Assembly (NCBI GenBank): GCA_018817005.1
Contig: JAHIUF010000002.1
Span: forward strand, 1 to 32,576
Source of the DNA: Nanobdellota archaeon
GTDB lineage: Archaea; Nanobdellota; Nanobdellia; Woesearchaeales; GCA-2686295
DNA length: 32,576 nucleotides
Reading direction: 5' to 3'
The notes under the pieces are model-generated. The model did not search any database and was not told where the DNA came from. It saw only the letters and a list, made by a program, of their open reading frames with translations. Positions 1-8,270 of the stretch are shown here, piece by piece. Each line of letters opens with the position of its first letter. The stretch's first letter is position 1. A program made the translations under genes and the position numbers.

Positions 1-26
1 AAAAAATACGCAAAAAAAAGAATGAA

Positions 27-47
27 TGCATAGCTAAAGCCATGCAA
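27..47. repeat. small imperfect inverted repeat
   Basis: TGCATAGC and GCCATGCA flank a short A-rich spacer and could form a small imperfect stem. The rest of 1-136 is A-rich, and I see no gene in it. The minus-strand gene ending at 137 stops just to the right, so the stem may mark its 3' end. Confidence 0.3.
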
Positions 48-136
48 AAACAATTTTTCCAACCAAAAATAATCAAAAAACAAGTTTTTAGAAGAATTAT
101 TACAAAGAATTATCCGACACAGCATATTATATGATG

Positions 137-769
137 TTAACATATCGATAATTTTTTTATAATATGATATATATCTAAATATAAGGCTGTTGTTCCTGAT
201 TTCTGACGGATCAGTTCTTCTTTTGTTTTATTTTTGTTTATTAAAATTTGAAAATTAAATTTATGATAAAAATGATATGAGTCTTTACTTCTTTCATTGT
301 TCCTTTTCGCATCTAAAGTTATGAATCTACATGCAATTTGTTTATTTAAGTATGCAGCTCTTTTTATACAAAAAGCTAAGATTAATCTTCCTAATCCTCT
401 TCTTTCATAGTCTTCATCAACACAAAGTCTACCAATTTTCAAAGCAGGTAATGCTTTATAAATAATGCCCTTTTCTTGAAATTTTTCTTTTAATTTAGAA
501 TCCAAACTGATGGAATCATTAGTAATTGTAACATAACCTAGTAAACTTAACTTAGAAATATCATTTTTGTTTTTATAATGCTCTTTTTTATCAAATATAA
601 GATAGGTTGTACTAATGCAAATATCCTGACCATTCAGAGCATCTTCAATTAAAAAATTTTTTAGTTCTGACTGATACGTTTTAAAGTTATTCAGTAATTT
701 ATTATACTTAGATTTGATTTTAACAAATTCTAACTCTTTCAAAGAAGTATATTTTTCTTTTAATTTCAT
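137..769 (-). CDS. GNAT-family N-acetyltransferase
   Basis: This 210-aa protein probably transfers an acetyl group from acetyl-CoA to an unidentified amine substrate in the cytoplasm. The GNAT core lies in the middle: a beta strand reading LKIGRLCVDEDYE followed by RRGLGRLILAF, which matches motif A (R/Q-x-x-G-x-G/A, the pyrophosphate-binding loop). A later YHFYHKFNFQ segment resembles the motif B region. The N-terminal 90 residues are Lys-rich and not recognised. No ribbon-helix-helix antitoxin gene sits upstream, so the TacT-type toxin arrangement is not supported. The start is the first ATG, about 30 bases after a TATA-like box. The gene is divergent from the decarboxylase operon. The family call is fairly secure; the substrate is unknown. 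Confidence 0.75.
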   Translation of the reverse strand: MKLKEKYTSLKELEFVKIKSKYNKLLNNFKTYQSELKNFLIEDALNGQDICISTTYLIFDKKEHYKNKNDISKLSLLGYVTITNDSISLDSKLKEKFQEKGIIYKALPALKIGRLCVDEDYERRGLGRLILAFCIKRAAYLNKQIACRFITLDAKRNNERSKDSYHFYHKFNFQILINKNKTKEELIRQKSGTTALYLDIYHIIKKLSIC

Positions 770-797
770 TAATAAAAGAATTGATATTATTTATGTT

Positions 798-806
798 TTA
801 TATATT
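798..806 (-). promoter_or_regulatory. TATA-like box for the GNAT gene
   Basis: Read on the minus strand this is ATATATAAA, centred about 32 bases before the ATG at 769. That spacing fits an archaeal TATA box giving a very short leader or none. Confidence 0.4.
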
Positions 807-808
807 TT

Positions 809-855
809 ATGTGCAAAAACCCTTATTTTATGTGCAAATCGATTAAATGTGCAAA
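809..855 (+). repeat. three direct copies of ATGTGCAAA
   Basis: The 9-mer ATGTGCAAA occurs exactly at 809-817, 830-838 and 847-855, in the divergent region between the GNAT gene and the decarboxylase operon. Spacing is 21 then 17 bases. The position would suit an operator, but no binding protein is suggested by the sequence. Confidence 0.45.
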
Positions 856-903
856 GCCCCGCCTAATGAAAGATATTTAAAGATTATTGCATTCCACAAA
901 AAT

Positions 904-1098
904 ATGAATGTTGCATTAATTGAATTAAGTAATAATGGACTCTCGCAATTTAGTAATATGATTTCTAATGAACCGAGTATTATTGATTGGTTTGTTGGAA
1001 TTGGAACATTACTTCTTGCTATAGTTGCATTGTACTCAATATTACAAGAATTAGAAAAACATTTTTTAAAACATCATTCATTAGAAGAATTAGTTTAA
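904..1098 (+). CDS. small single-span membrane protein, unrecognised
   Basis: A 64-aa protein with one hydrophobic stretch (IDWFVGIGTLLLAIVALYSIL) preceded by a polar N-terminus and followed by a charged, His-rich tail ending HHSLEELV. I do not recognise a family. The frame is open from an ATG at 847, which would give 83 aa. I prefer 904 because ATATTTAAAG at about 871-880 is a TATA-like box at the right distance for a leaderless start there. Its TAA overlaps the next gene's ATG by one base (TAATG), which implies translational coupling with the decarboxylase and supports its being a real gene. It could tether or assist the downstream enzymes, but nothing in the sequence proves this. Confidence 0.5.
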   Translation: MNVALIELSNNGLSQFSNMISNEPSIIDWFVGIGTLLLAIVALYSILQELEKHFLKHHSLEELV

Positions 1099-2678
1099 TG
1101 ATCAAAATGATAAATGATAATGCTTTAAATGAATTAATTCAGGAATATTTCATATCTGCTTCAAATAGAGAAAGATGTGAAGAAATTCTTTTTAGAAGTA
1201 TTAGTCTTGGACTTGATTTTAAAACAGGCGGATCTGGTGGCAAACCGATAGTTAATCATAAGGAACAAGAACAAATAATGCGTGATATTTTAGAACCAAT
1301 CCCTGAAAAAGGTAAAAATTTAGAAGAAGTATTAAATGAATTTCAAACAAAAATAATGGATGGTTCAGTTAATTTTAGCAGTTCTAATTTTATGGCTTTT
1401 CCTGATTGTGGTAATTCTTTAGCAACAATGACCGGACACATATTATGTGCTATGTTAAATCAGAATTTAATAAATTCCATCCATACCTCACCAACAGCAA
1501 CATTTGTTGAAATGGCTGTAATAAATTGGTTAAGGGAGATAGTTGGTTATGAAGTAGTTGCAGATCCAAAAGATATTTTTGATGTTGGAGGAATAAATGT
1601 AACTGGGGGAGTTTCGGCTAATACTGCTGGTTTGCTTTTGGCAAGAGAAAACAGATTTCCAGGGACAATAAATACTGGCATTCAATATGATCCTAAAAAA
1701 ATTAAAGTTTTTTTACCAAAAGGAATTGGGCATTATTCAATCAAAGCGGCATTAGGTTGGATGGGATTAGGCAAAGATAATGCTGTTGAGGTAAACACTA
1801 CTCCTGGATTTACAATTGACAAAAAAGATTTAGTTAAAAGAATAAAAGAATGTGAAAAAGATGATGTGCTTCTTGCTCTAGTTGCTTATACTGGAGATTC
1901 GAGAACAATGGCTATTGATGACTTTCCAAATTTATATAAAATTACTCGGGATTATGGAATGTGGTTTCATATAGATGCATGTCATGGGTTATCTTTGTGC
2001 TTCAGTGAAAAATTAAAGGAAAAAGTTAAGGGAATTGAACTTGCTGATTCTGTTACAATAGACCCCCATAAAGTTTTGTTTACACCATATACTCTAAGTT
2101 ATGCACTTGTAAAAGATCCAAGAAAATTCGAACTTATTGCAGGAGTAAGTGACTTAATAACCAAAGAACCATATTCTTTCGGTCAGATTACGCCTCTTTT
2201 TGGAAGCAGGGCATTCAATAGCTTAAAATTATGGTTTTTAATGAAACATTTAGGCAAAGAAAGAATAGGAGAACTTGTTGAACATAGACATGACATGGTA
2301 AAATATTTTGCTTCATTAGTTGAAAGAGCAGATGAATTTTATATGATGAATGAAGTTACTATAAACAGCGCAGCATATTTATATGTTCCACAGCAACTTA
2401 AAAATAGATTGTACACTCCACAAAAAGATGAGGCTGTTGAAGAGATAAACGTGCTTAATAAAAATATTCAATTAAGAATCTTTAAGGAAGGGCAATATTA
2501 TATACATACATTCCAATTAAATGATTTTAGAAATACTATGGAAACAGGAACTGAAACAGTATTTCAGATGCAAAGATTGATGTTAGGGAATCCACTAACT
2601 ACCAAAAAAGTTTTAGACGATTTTATGGATTATTCACAAAAAATTGCTAAAGAAGAAACTAGAAAATTAGGTTACTGA
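1098..2678 (+). CDS. PLP-dependent group II amino-acid decarboxylase
   Basis: A 526-aa enzyme of the glutamate/aromatic-amino-acid/histidine decarboxylase superfamily (PLP fold type I), expected to remove the alpha-carboxyl of an amino acid. The signature is clear: HIDACHG near residue 290 supplies the Asp that binds the PLP ring nitrogen, and DPHKVLF near residue 325 carries the Schiff-base lysine. NVTGGVSANTAGLLLARE near residue 170 is the usual substrate/phosphate region (family T-x-G-G-x-x-A-N). Length is normal for the family. The frame extends upstream to 987, but the ATG at 1098 forms a TAATG coupling with the preceding gene, so I use it; a second ATG lies at 1107. It is followed two bases later by a nucleotidyltransferase gene. 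Family is secure; the substrate cannot be read from the sequence. Confidence 0.9.
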   Translation: MIKMINDNALNELIQEYFISASNRERCEEILFRSISLGLDFKTGGSGGKPIVNHKEQEQIMRDILEPIPEKGKNLEEVLNEFQTKIMDGSVNFSSSNFMAFPDCGNSLATMTGHILCAMLNQNLINSIHTSPTATFVEMAVINWLREIVGYEVVADPKDIFDVGGINVTGGVSANTAGLLLARENRFPGTINTGIQYDPKKIKVFLPKGIGHYSIKAALGWMGLGKDNAVEVNTTPGFTIDKKDLVKRIKECEKDDVLLALVAYTGDSRTMAIDDFPNLYKITRDYGMWFHIDACHGLSLCFSEKLKEKVKGIELADSVTIDPHKVLFTPYTLSYALVKDPRKFELIAGVSDLITKEPYSFGQITPLFGSRAFNSLKLWFLMKHLGKERIGELVEHRHDMVKYFASLVERADEFYMMNEVTINSAAYLYVPQQLKNRLYTPQKDEAVEEINVLNKNIQLRIFKEGQYYIHTFQLNDFRNTMETGTETVFQMQRLMLGNPLTTKKVLDDFMDYSQKIAKEETRKLGY

Positions 2679-2680
2679 AG

Positions 2681-3418
2681 ATGGATAATAAACTAGAGGG
2701 TATAATTCAAGAATTGAAAACGTTCTTTGATGCCGAGCTTTGTAGAGAATATTTTACTATAATTTATGGATCATATGCTTATGGTGCAAATATCTTAAAT
2801 TCGGATTTAGATTTCGTTGCTGTTAGTAGAGATTTCAATCAAAATAATTTAAGAAATACTCTTGATTTTGTATTTGATTTATATAAAAGGTACAACTTAT
2901 CTTTCGATGATGAAGTTCCTCATGAGAAAAAACTTTTAGCAAATTATAAAACATTAGATGAAGCAATTGATGGCAGAGGTTTTGAAAGAAGAGGGGGGGG
3001 AAGAATATATGTACCACTTATTGTAAAAACTAGAGAGTTTCTCAATTCTGATGAAATTGCAATGAGGCTTCTATTAAACGCTATTACCAGCAAGAATATT
3101 TTTGTTTCTGGAGACCATAGTTATTATTCTCAAAAAAGAAAACAAGCAGTTGAGAATATAGTTGGACTCATGTTTTCAATTGATGATGTTGATTCTTTTA
3201 CAGTAAATGGATTTGTTCAATCATTAATAGGTTCTTCTGATAGACATGGTGAAATGTATTTAGGTTATAAAGACAAACCTGCTGTTAGAACACATCTTAT
3301 TGAAACTTTTGGAAAAGAATTTAAAATGTTGGTCAACAATGGTATTTTAAGATACGAGTCCGACAATGACAGATACCATCTTGTAAATGTATCTTGGCTC
3401 GGTAAAATAGTGGGTTAA
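2681..3418 (+). CDS. Pol-beta-type nucleotidyltransferase
   Basis: A 245-aa protein of the DNA polymerase beta nucleotidyltransferase superfamily. The catalytic motif is complete at residues 30-45: GSYAYG followed by SDLDF, i.e. the family G-S-x(9-10)-D-x-D signature that binds nucleotide and two metals. The remainder is helical and contains YVPLIVKTREFL and SSDRHGEMYLGYKDK, not assigned to a subfamily. Proteins of this size often adenylylate small molecules such as aminoglycosides or amines. Here the gene is packed between a decarboxylase (two-base gap) and a CobD/HisC-like enzyme (one-base gap), so a small amine or amino-alcohol product of the operon is a plausible target. An eight-G run at 2993-3000 lies inside the coding frame (ERRGGGR). 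Confidence 0.8.
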   Translation: MDNKLEGIIQELKTFFDAELCREYFTIIYGSYAYGANILNSDLDFVAVSRDFNQNNLRNTLDFVFDLYKRYNLSFDDEVPHEKKLLANYKTLDEAIDGRGFERRGGGRIYVPLIVKTREFLNSDEIAMRLLLNAITSKNIFVSGDHSYYSQKRKQAVENIVGLMFSIDDVDSFTVNGFVQSLIGSSDRHGEMYLGYKDKPAVRTHLIETFGKEFKMLVNNGILRYESDNDRYHLVNVSWLGKIVG

Positions 3419-3419
3419 A

Positions 3420-4466
3420 ATGGAAAGCAAAGATTTTAGTTGCAATATAAATCCTCTTGGTTTGCCTAAAGGTCTTTTGGAAAGAATAGATTTAGGGAAA
3501 TTAGTATCTTCTTATCCTGACCACACTAATCGGAAAGCCATTAGATCTATTTCTGAACATTATGCTTTGTCAGAAGAAAACTTAGCGATAGGGGGAGGAT
3601 CTACTGAATTTTTTTTTACAATCCCATCTGCTTTGAACATTACAACAGGAGTACTAGTCACACCTACATTTTGGGGATATGAAGCATCGTTAAAACATGC
3701 AAAAAGGAATGTTATGTATTTTAAAACTCACGCCCGAAATGGATTTGAGATTGATTTAACAAAACTTCGAGAATTACTTTCAGCTACGAATGGAGGAAAT
3801 AATAATCAGGCCCTATATCTCTGTAATCCTAATAATCCAACTTCTACATTAATGAATCCTAAGGAAATATTACAACTTTGTAAGGATTTTCCAACTACTA
3901 AGTTTATCGTTGATGAAACTTATCTGTTATTTAGGCAAGATTATGATGATTTAAGTTTGATGAAGGAAGCTTCTGAAAGTAATAATCTAGTTGTAATAAC
4001 CTCTTTTTCGAAATTTTTTAGTGTGCCCGGAGTTAGAATTGGAATGTGTTGCTCAAGCAGAGGGAATGTTGAGGCAATTACAAAACATCAGATACCTTAT
4101 GGGATAAATAATTTAGCCCAAACATTAATCCCCTATCTACTAGGAAATCATGAGTTTATTAGAGAATCAAGAGAATTTATGGAAAATGAAAGAAGAAGAA
4201 TATACCAACTAGTAAAAGAAAATCCACATTTACATCCCTATGAACCTCAAGCCAATTTTATGTTAGTAAAAATAAGAGATAAAAATATCAATTCCACAGA
4301 TATTGTAGATTATTTAAAACGAGATGGTATGAGCGTAAGAGATGGCTCTGAATTTGTTGGTCTAGGAAAACAGTATATCAGGTTCTCGATAAGAGAAAAT
4401 AGGGATGATAATCTTTTATTAAACACTATAAATGGATATTATAATTCCAGAATTAAACCGTCATGA
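3420..4466 (+). CDS. CobD/HisC-like class I/II PLP aminotransferase or decarboxylase
   Basis: A 348-aa PLP enzyme of the aspartate-aminotransferase fold. It starts with NINPLGLPKGLLERI and YPDHTNRKAIRSIS, typical of threonine-phosphate decarboxylase (CobD) and histidinol-phosphate aminotransferase (HisC). CNPNNPTS is the conserved Asn-Pro turn; VDETY holds the Asp and Tyr contacting the PLP ring; SFSKFFSVPGVRIG near residue 198 holds the Schiff-base Lys and the phosphate-binding Arg. The SK-F-x-x-PG-x-R-x-G form resembles CobD slightly more than HisC. No cobalamin or histidine genes are nearby, so I infer another phospho-amino-acid substrate. The 3' end overlaps the opposite-strand phosphodiesterase-like gene by 28 bases. 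Confidence 0.82.
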   Translation: MESKDFSCNINPLGLPKGLLERIDLGKLVSSYPDHTNRKAIRSISEHYALSEENLAIGGGSTEFFFTIPSALNITTGVLVTPTFWGYEASLKHAKRNVMYFKTHARNGFEIDLTKLRELLSATNGGNNNQALYLCNPNNPTSTLMNPKEILQLCKDFPTTKFIVDETYLLFRQDYDDLSLMKEASESNNLVVITSFSKFFSVPGVRIGMCCSSRGNVEAITKHQIPYGINNLAQTLIPYLLGNHEFIRESREFMENERRRIYQLVKENPHLHPYEPQANFMLVKIRDKNINSTDIVDYLKRDGMSVRDGSEFVGLGKQYIRFSIRENRDDNLLLNTINGYYNSRIKPS

Positions 4467-5248
4467 GCAAATTCAAAATTAATATCTTTATGTTCATCTT
4501 TTAATTTTCTTAAATAATCTAAACCCCATCTTTGAAGTTCAATTTCTTCAATATGAACTAGTATTGTTTTTTTAGGATTTACTTCTTTTAATCTTTTTAT
4601 TAAATCTGGAAAAGAAAGCTCAGATTTAACTTTATCATGAGAAAAAATCCCGCATTCAGTTACCCACACTTCAATATTTTTAAATTTTGAATATTTATTA
4701 AAATGTAAAGTATCACACGGTGAATACAAAAGTTTCTTATTATTTCTCTCAAACAAAAAAGCATACCAATCACTTTTTTTACCATTGTAGCCAACAACAT
4801 TTATAAGAATATCATTAAAATTTATTTTGTCCCCATCTTCAATAAACTTTATTTTTGCAACTTTAATAACATTTGTATAATATTCAATTGCTGGATATTT
4901 TTCTTTTAATGTTTCATAAACTTTTTTTGCAATGTAAATGTTGATACAGTTTACAGATTTATTTTCAATAAAATCAAAGTTTGCTTCCAAGAGTACACGT
5001 AATCCAAATGTATGATCGGGGTGCCAGTGTGTAATAAATAGATTATCAACTTGTTTAATATTTTCTCTATTTAATGAGTCACCAATATCTTCAGGGCAGT
5101 CAATCAATGTGTTGATGTCTTCAATAAAAGCTGAACAACTATTTCGTTTATATTTATTATTTTTTCTTGCCAAATTACATAGTTTACACTGACAAAAAGG
5201 TCTAGGTACGGGCATTGCTCCTCCAGATCCTAATATTTTAAACTTCAT
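4439..5248 (-). CDS. PhnP-like metallo-beta-lactamase-fold phosphodiesterase
   Basis: A 269-aa protein resembling PhnP, the phosphoribosyl cyclic phosphodiesterase. After LGSGGAMPVP there is a structural-zinc pattern (C19, C21, C24 and C38 in CQCKLC...NSCSAFI), as in PhnP. The active-site motif HWHPDH is at 74-79, the bridging Asp probably D179 (SPCDT), a late His at 232 (LVHIEE), and the PhnP-like ending HDGL. The His expected before the F/Y strand (PhnP NHSK) is replaced by YNGKK around 154-158, so one metal ligand may be missing. The frame extends to 5272, but the second ATG begins exactly at the fold's first strand, so I use it. It faces the decarboxylase operon tail to tail, so a shared substrate is possible but unproven. 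Confidence 0.75.
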   Translation of the reverse strand: MKFKILGSGGAMPVPRPFCQCKLCNLARKNNKYKRNSCSAFIEDINTLIDCPEDIGDSLNRENIKQVDNLFITHWHPDHTFGLRVLLEANFDFIENKSVNCINIYIAKKVYETLKEKYPAIEYYTNVIKVAKIKFIEDGDKINFNDILINVVGYNGKKSDWYAFLFERNNKKLLYSPCDTLHFNKYSKFKNIEVWVTECGIFSHDKVKSELSFPDLIKRLKEVNPKKTILVHIEEIELQRWGLDYLRKLKDEHKDINFEFAHDGLILEL

Positions 5249-5294
5249 TATGCGATATGTTATTATTAACATTTTATAAATTTATCTACTTTCT

Positions 5295-6218
5295 GGCAAA
5301 GTCAACTAGCCTGTGTTATGGGCTTGGCTTGTTCTTTGATTGTAATAATTAAAGAACAAATTCATAAAAGTTTTTGCTCCTTTTAAGCTTTGAAAGCTTC
5401 CGAACCATTTGATTCTTCTTTTAATTTCTTTGTTTACTCGTTCTACTGGAGAGTTTTTTCCAACTCCAGAATCTTTAATTTTGTTTTTTCGGTACACTCT
5501 CCAGTGTCAACCTGTGACTTTTTTAATGGCTGCATCGTACTAGTACAAGCCATCTGTGATTATTGTTTGCGGCCTAGTGCCTGCTCGATCTTTGGCTATT
5601 TGTAGAACTTTTTTTGTGTCTTTGAAGAATCGTCCTTTGCTAATATGCCAGCTTAACACTTGCTTTGTTTCTTTGCAAAGAACAACCCATAGCCAGAATC
5701 CTTTGCCTTTAATTTTAATGTATGTTTTGTCAACGTGTCATGTTTGACAGTTGTTGACTTTGTCGTCGACAAAGTGTTGTTTATTGCTTGCTAAAATCCA
5801 TTGTCTGATTCCCTCATAACTAACTTTTATATCAAAGAATTCGAGCAATTTTTTTGAGAGGGTTCTTAAGCTTATTCTAACTGTGCTGTAGATGTCAACT
5901 ACAAAGCTTATTATGTTGCTGAAGTATCGTCTGTTTGGCAAATCGCTTAGTCAAACAAATCGAAAACCACATTTTTTACATTTGTAAAGTTGTTTTCCTT
6001 GACTATTTTTACCATTTCGGTAAAAATTTTCTGCTCCGCATCGTTTCCAGAATGGTGTAACCGAACCTTTTTTATAGCTAAAGCTATACAAATCTGTTTG
6101 TATCATAGGTTTTTCAACTCCGATGGATAGCATTAGTTGCAATGCATATTAGTTATCCATCAGATTTTTCTAAGTAAAACTAAGAAATAAATGTTTCCTC
6201 ACATAACTTGACTTTGCC
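5295..6218 (-). mobile_element. decayed IS6/IS240-like insertion sequence
   Basis: A 924-bp element bounded by perfect 11-bp terminal inverted repeats: GGCAAAGTCAA at 5295-5305 and its complement at 6208-6218. It contains one minus-strand transposase gene that ends directly against the left repeat. I see no target-site duplication. The right end abuts the 105-bp hairpin repeat at 6219. The transposase is broken, so the copy is probably immobile unless helped in trans. Confidence 0.8.
5306..6142 (-). pseudogene. broken zinc-ribbon IS6/IS240-like DDE transposase
   Basis: The N-terminus carries a zinc-ribbon-like segment (RCGAENFYRNGK...YKCKKCGFRF) in which the first Cys of the usual CPxC pair is absent (FWKRC). 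A helix-turn-helix-like region follows, then the DDE core: HVDKTY (first Asp), IITDG (second Asp) and SPVERVNKE (Glu), so all catalytic residues survive. Three in-frame stops interrupt it: TGA at 5951-5953, TGA at 5738-5740 (where IS6 relatives have the Trp before x-V-D-E-T) and TAG at 5540-5542. A frameshift lies near 5497-5510. All three stops can come from single G:C to A:T changes, consistent with decay in an AT-biased genome. Confidence 0.8.
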
Positions 6219-6323
6219 CTCTCGCACAAATGCAGGAGAGAGACGACGGGTTTCATCTTACAGATATGCTCAGAAATTGCAGATTTCTGACACTCAAATG
6301 TCAAGAATGCGTTCATTCTTGAG
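6219..6323 (+). repeat. 105-bp hairpin-rich dispersed repeat, copy 1
   Basis: Matches 10997-11101 over 105 bases with two substitutions (6247 and 6259) and no gaps. Three consecutive stems are visible: CTCTC/GAGAG, CAGAAAT/ATTTCTG at 6271-6289, and a perfect nine-pair stem TCAAGAATG/CATTCTTGA. It fills nearly all the space between the two insertion sequences and has no coding frame of note. It could be a structured RNA, a non-autonomous mobile element or a regulatory repeat. Confidence 0.8.
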
Positions 6324-6329
6324 TATACT

Positions 6330-8156
6330 GGGGTTGTCTAAAAAGTCCTGCCATTATTTGTTCTAAATTCGTAAATTATTTATACTAGTTTGTCGTCAAT
6401 AAATATTAAATTAGTGAGGTGTTTTTTATGTGTGAAAATAGCTTTCAAACAATGCTTAATTCCAATGAAAAGATTAAAGTTGATGATTTTTCTTCAACTT
6501 TTCCAAAACCTAAAATAGTCTTTAAACAGTATAATCAAAATCAAGAGTTTCTTCTGCCGAAGAACATTGACGACTTTATTGGACCAGGACACATTGCTCG
6601 TCTTGTAAGTATTATTATTGACAAGATGGACCTTCAATTCGTAATCGATACTTACAAAGGAGGAGGCACTAGTTCTTACAGTCCACGGATGATGCTAAAG
6701 TCATGGATATTAGCATTCATTAACAGAATTTATAGCTGTCGATTAGTTGCTAAAAATCTGCGAGAGAACCTAGCGTTTATTTGGATTAGTGGAAATCAAA
6801 CACCTGATTTCCACACATTAAACAACTTTCGACTTCGATTAAAAGATGATATTAAGAAGATATTCAAACAAATAGTATTGTATGGTCTTGAAGCAGGAAT
6901 AATTGAAGGGAAAGATGTTTTTGTTGACCACACAAAAGCAGAAGCAAATGCTAATAAACATAAAATTATTTGGAAGAAACAGGTTGAAAATCAAACCACA
7001 AAAATCGATGCTGAACTTGATGAACTATTCAAGTACATCGATAAAATTAATGAAGATGAAGAAAAAATCTTTGGAAACAAAGATTTACCAGAACAAGAAA
7101 GAAATGGTTTCGATAATGAAAAAGTTCAAGAGATCATACTTAAAATAAACAAAAAAGTCAAAGAAGAGGATATTACCAAAGAAAACAGAAGAGAACAACA
7201 AAAAAAGTTCGACGCACTAAACAACTCGTTGAACGAAAAGAAAACTACCAATTAAAGAAAAAATTCTTAACAAAAGAAATAGTTATTCCAAAACTGATCA
7301 TGACACAATAGGTATGATGATGAAAAACAAACTAACAATCAAACCAGCATACAATGAAGGAGTAGCTGTTGAGAACGGTTTCGTTCTCAACTACGTTGTT
7401 GATGATAATCGTGGTGATTCAGTAAGTTTCATTCCATTAATGAAAGGCGTTATTGATAATCTGGGTCAAACACCTAAGAATACTAATAGTGATAGCGCGT
7501 ATGGAAATGAATAAAACCATGGTTTTCTTGAAGAAAAAAAAAATAGGTAATTTTCTCAAATTCAACACTTACCACAAAGAAAAGAGTAAATCTTGGCGGG
7601 AAAAGAAATTTCGCCTTGAGGATTTCACTTATGATAAAAACAAAGACCAATTCACTTGCAAAAACAATGTTAAACTTTCATTTCTTGAAGAACAAGAAAG
7701 AAAAACTAGAACAGGTTATCTGCAGAAATTCAAGTTGTACAGAGTCCCAGACAATGCTTGTATGAATTGCTTCTACAGAGAAAAATGTACTAAATCAAAG
7801 ACTAGAACTCTTCAGGTAAGCTGGAATGCAGAGAGACTTAAACAACAGGCAAGAGAAAATCTTAACTCAGATAAAGGAAAAGAACTGAGAAAGAAAAAAG
7901 GAAACGAAGTGGAATCAGTTTTTGGAGACCAAAAACTGAACCAATTAAAGAGAAGATACAATCTTAGAGGATTGTCAAAAGTCAAACTTGAAGCAGGATT
8001 ATACTACATATCACACAACATAAGAAAGATACAAAAAATAAATAAAATTAAAACAACTAATCAAAGAAAAATAAGCCAAAATGAACAAGAAACCTTCTTA
8101 ACCGAACTAAATATGTTAAACAATCATTCTTTACACATAGGTTTTTAGACAACCCC
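6330..8156 (+). mobile_element. decayed IS1182-like insertion sequence
   Basis: A 1827-bp element bounded by perfect 15-bp terminal inverted repeats: GGGGTTGTCTAAAAA at 6330-6344 and its complement at 8142-8156. It carries one plus-strand transposase gene in pieces. No convincing target duplication is seen at the two junctions. It lies six bases beyond copy 1 of the 105-bp repeat. Confidence 0.85.
6419..8148 (+). pseudogene. frameshifted IS1182-like DDE transposase
   Basis: Three overlapping pieces in successive frames reconstruct one transposase. The first (6419 to about 7210) has the N-terminal domain (FIGPGHIARLV, SYSPRMMLKSWILAF, TPDFHTLNNFRLRL) and the first catalytic Asp in VFVDHTKAEANA. 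The middle piece has RNSYSKTDHDTIGMMMK, continuing to the second Asp in SDSAYGNE. The last has a Cys-containing segment (CMNCFYREKC) and the catalytic Glu in VESVFGDQK followed by RRYNLRG. Defects are a frame change near the A7 run at 7200-7206, a TAA at 7512-7514 (GNE*NHGFLEE, formerly probably Glu), and a frame change at the A10 run 7534-7543. The start ATG follows GAGGTG. Confidence 0.85.
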
Positions 8157-8270
8157 TGAGGTTTAGTGCCAATGTCCTGAAGGGAAACTGAAGAGTTAAA
8201 TTTTCACTTATATCAATTCGACCGTAGGGAGTGTAAATGTCCGAAGGACGAGGGAGAGTCTTTAGATTTT
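8157..8270. other. gene-free stretch after the IS1182-like element
   Basis: No coding frame of note. It contains GTCCGAAGGAC (8239-8249), a perfect four-pair stem with a three-base loop, and TTAAATTTTCACTTA, which recurs inverted at about 10335-10349. It may be remnant repeat DNA; I cannot assign a function. Confidence 0.4.

Noticed and set aside
137-769. TacT-type acetyltransferase toxin of a toxin-antitoxin pair
   Set aside because: No small ribbon-helix-helix antitoxin gene lies next to it, and the protein is longer than usual for that class.
2835-3017. Minus-strand 60-aa ORF inside the nucleotidyltransferase gene
   Set aside because: It is a shadow of a well-supported enzyme gene, with no promoter or ribosome-binding sequence.
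5738-5953. TGA recoded as tryptophan, because one TGA in the IS6-like transposase falls where Trp is expected
   Set aside because: TGA ends the genes at 2678, 4466 and 29777 with tight overlaps or junctions, a TAG and a frameshift also break the same transposase, and simple decay explains all of them.
7190-7560. Programmed frameshifting in the IS1182-like transposase at A-runs
   Set aside because: Two shifts in the same direction plus a nonsense codon between them fit decay better than a programmed site.
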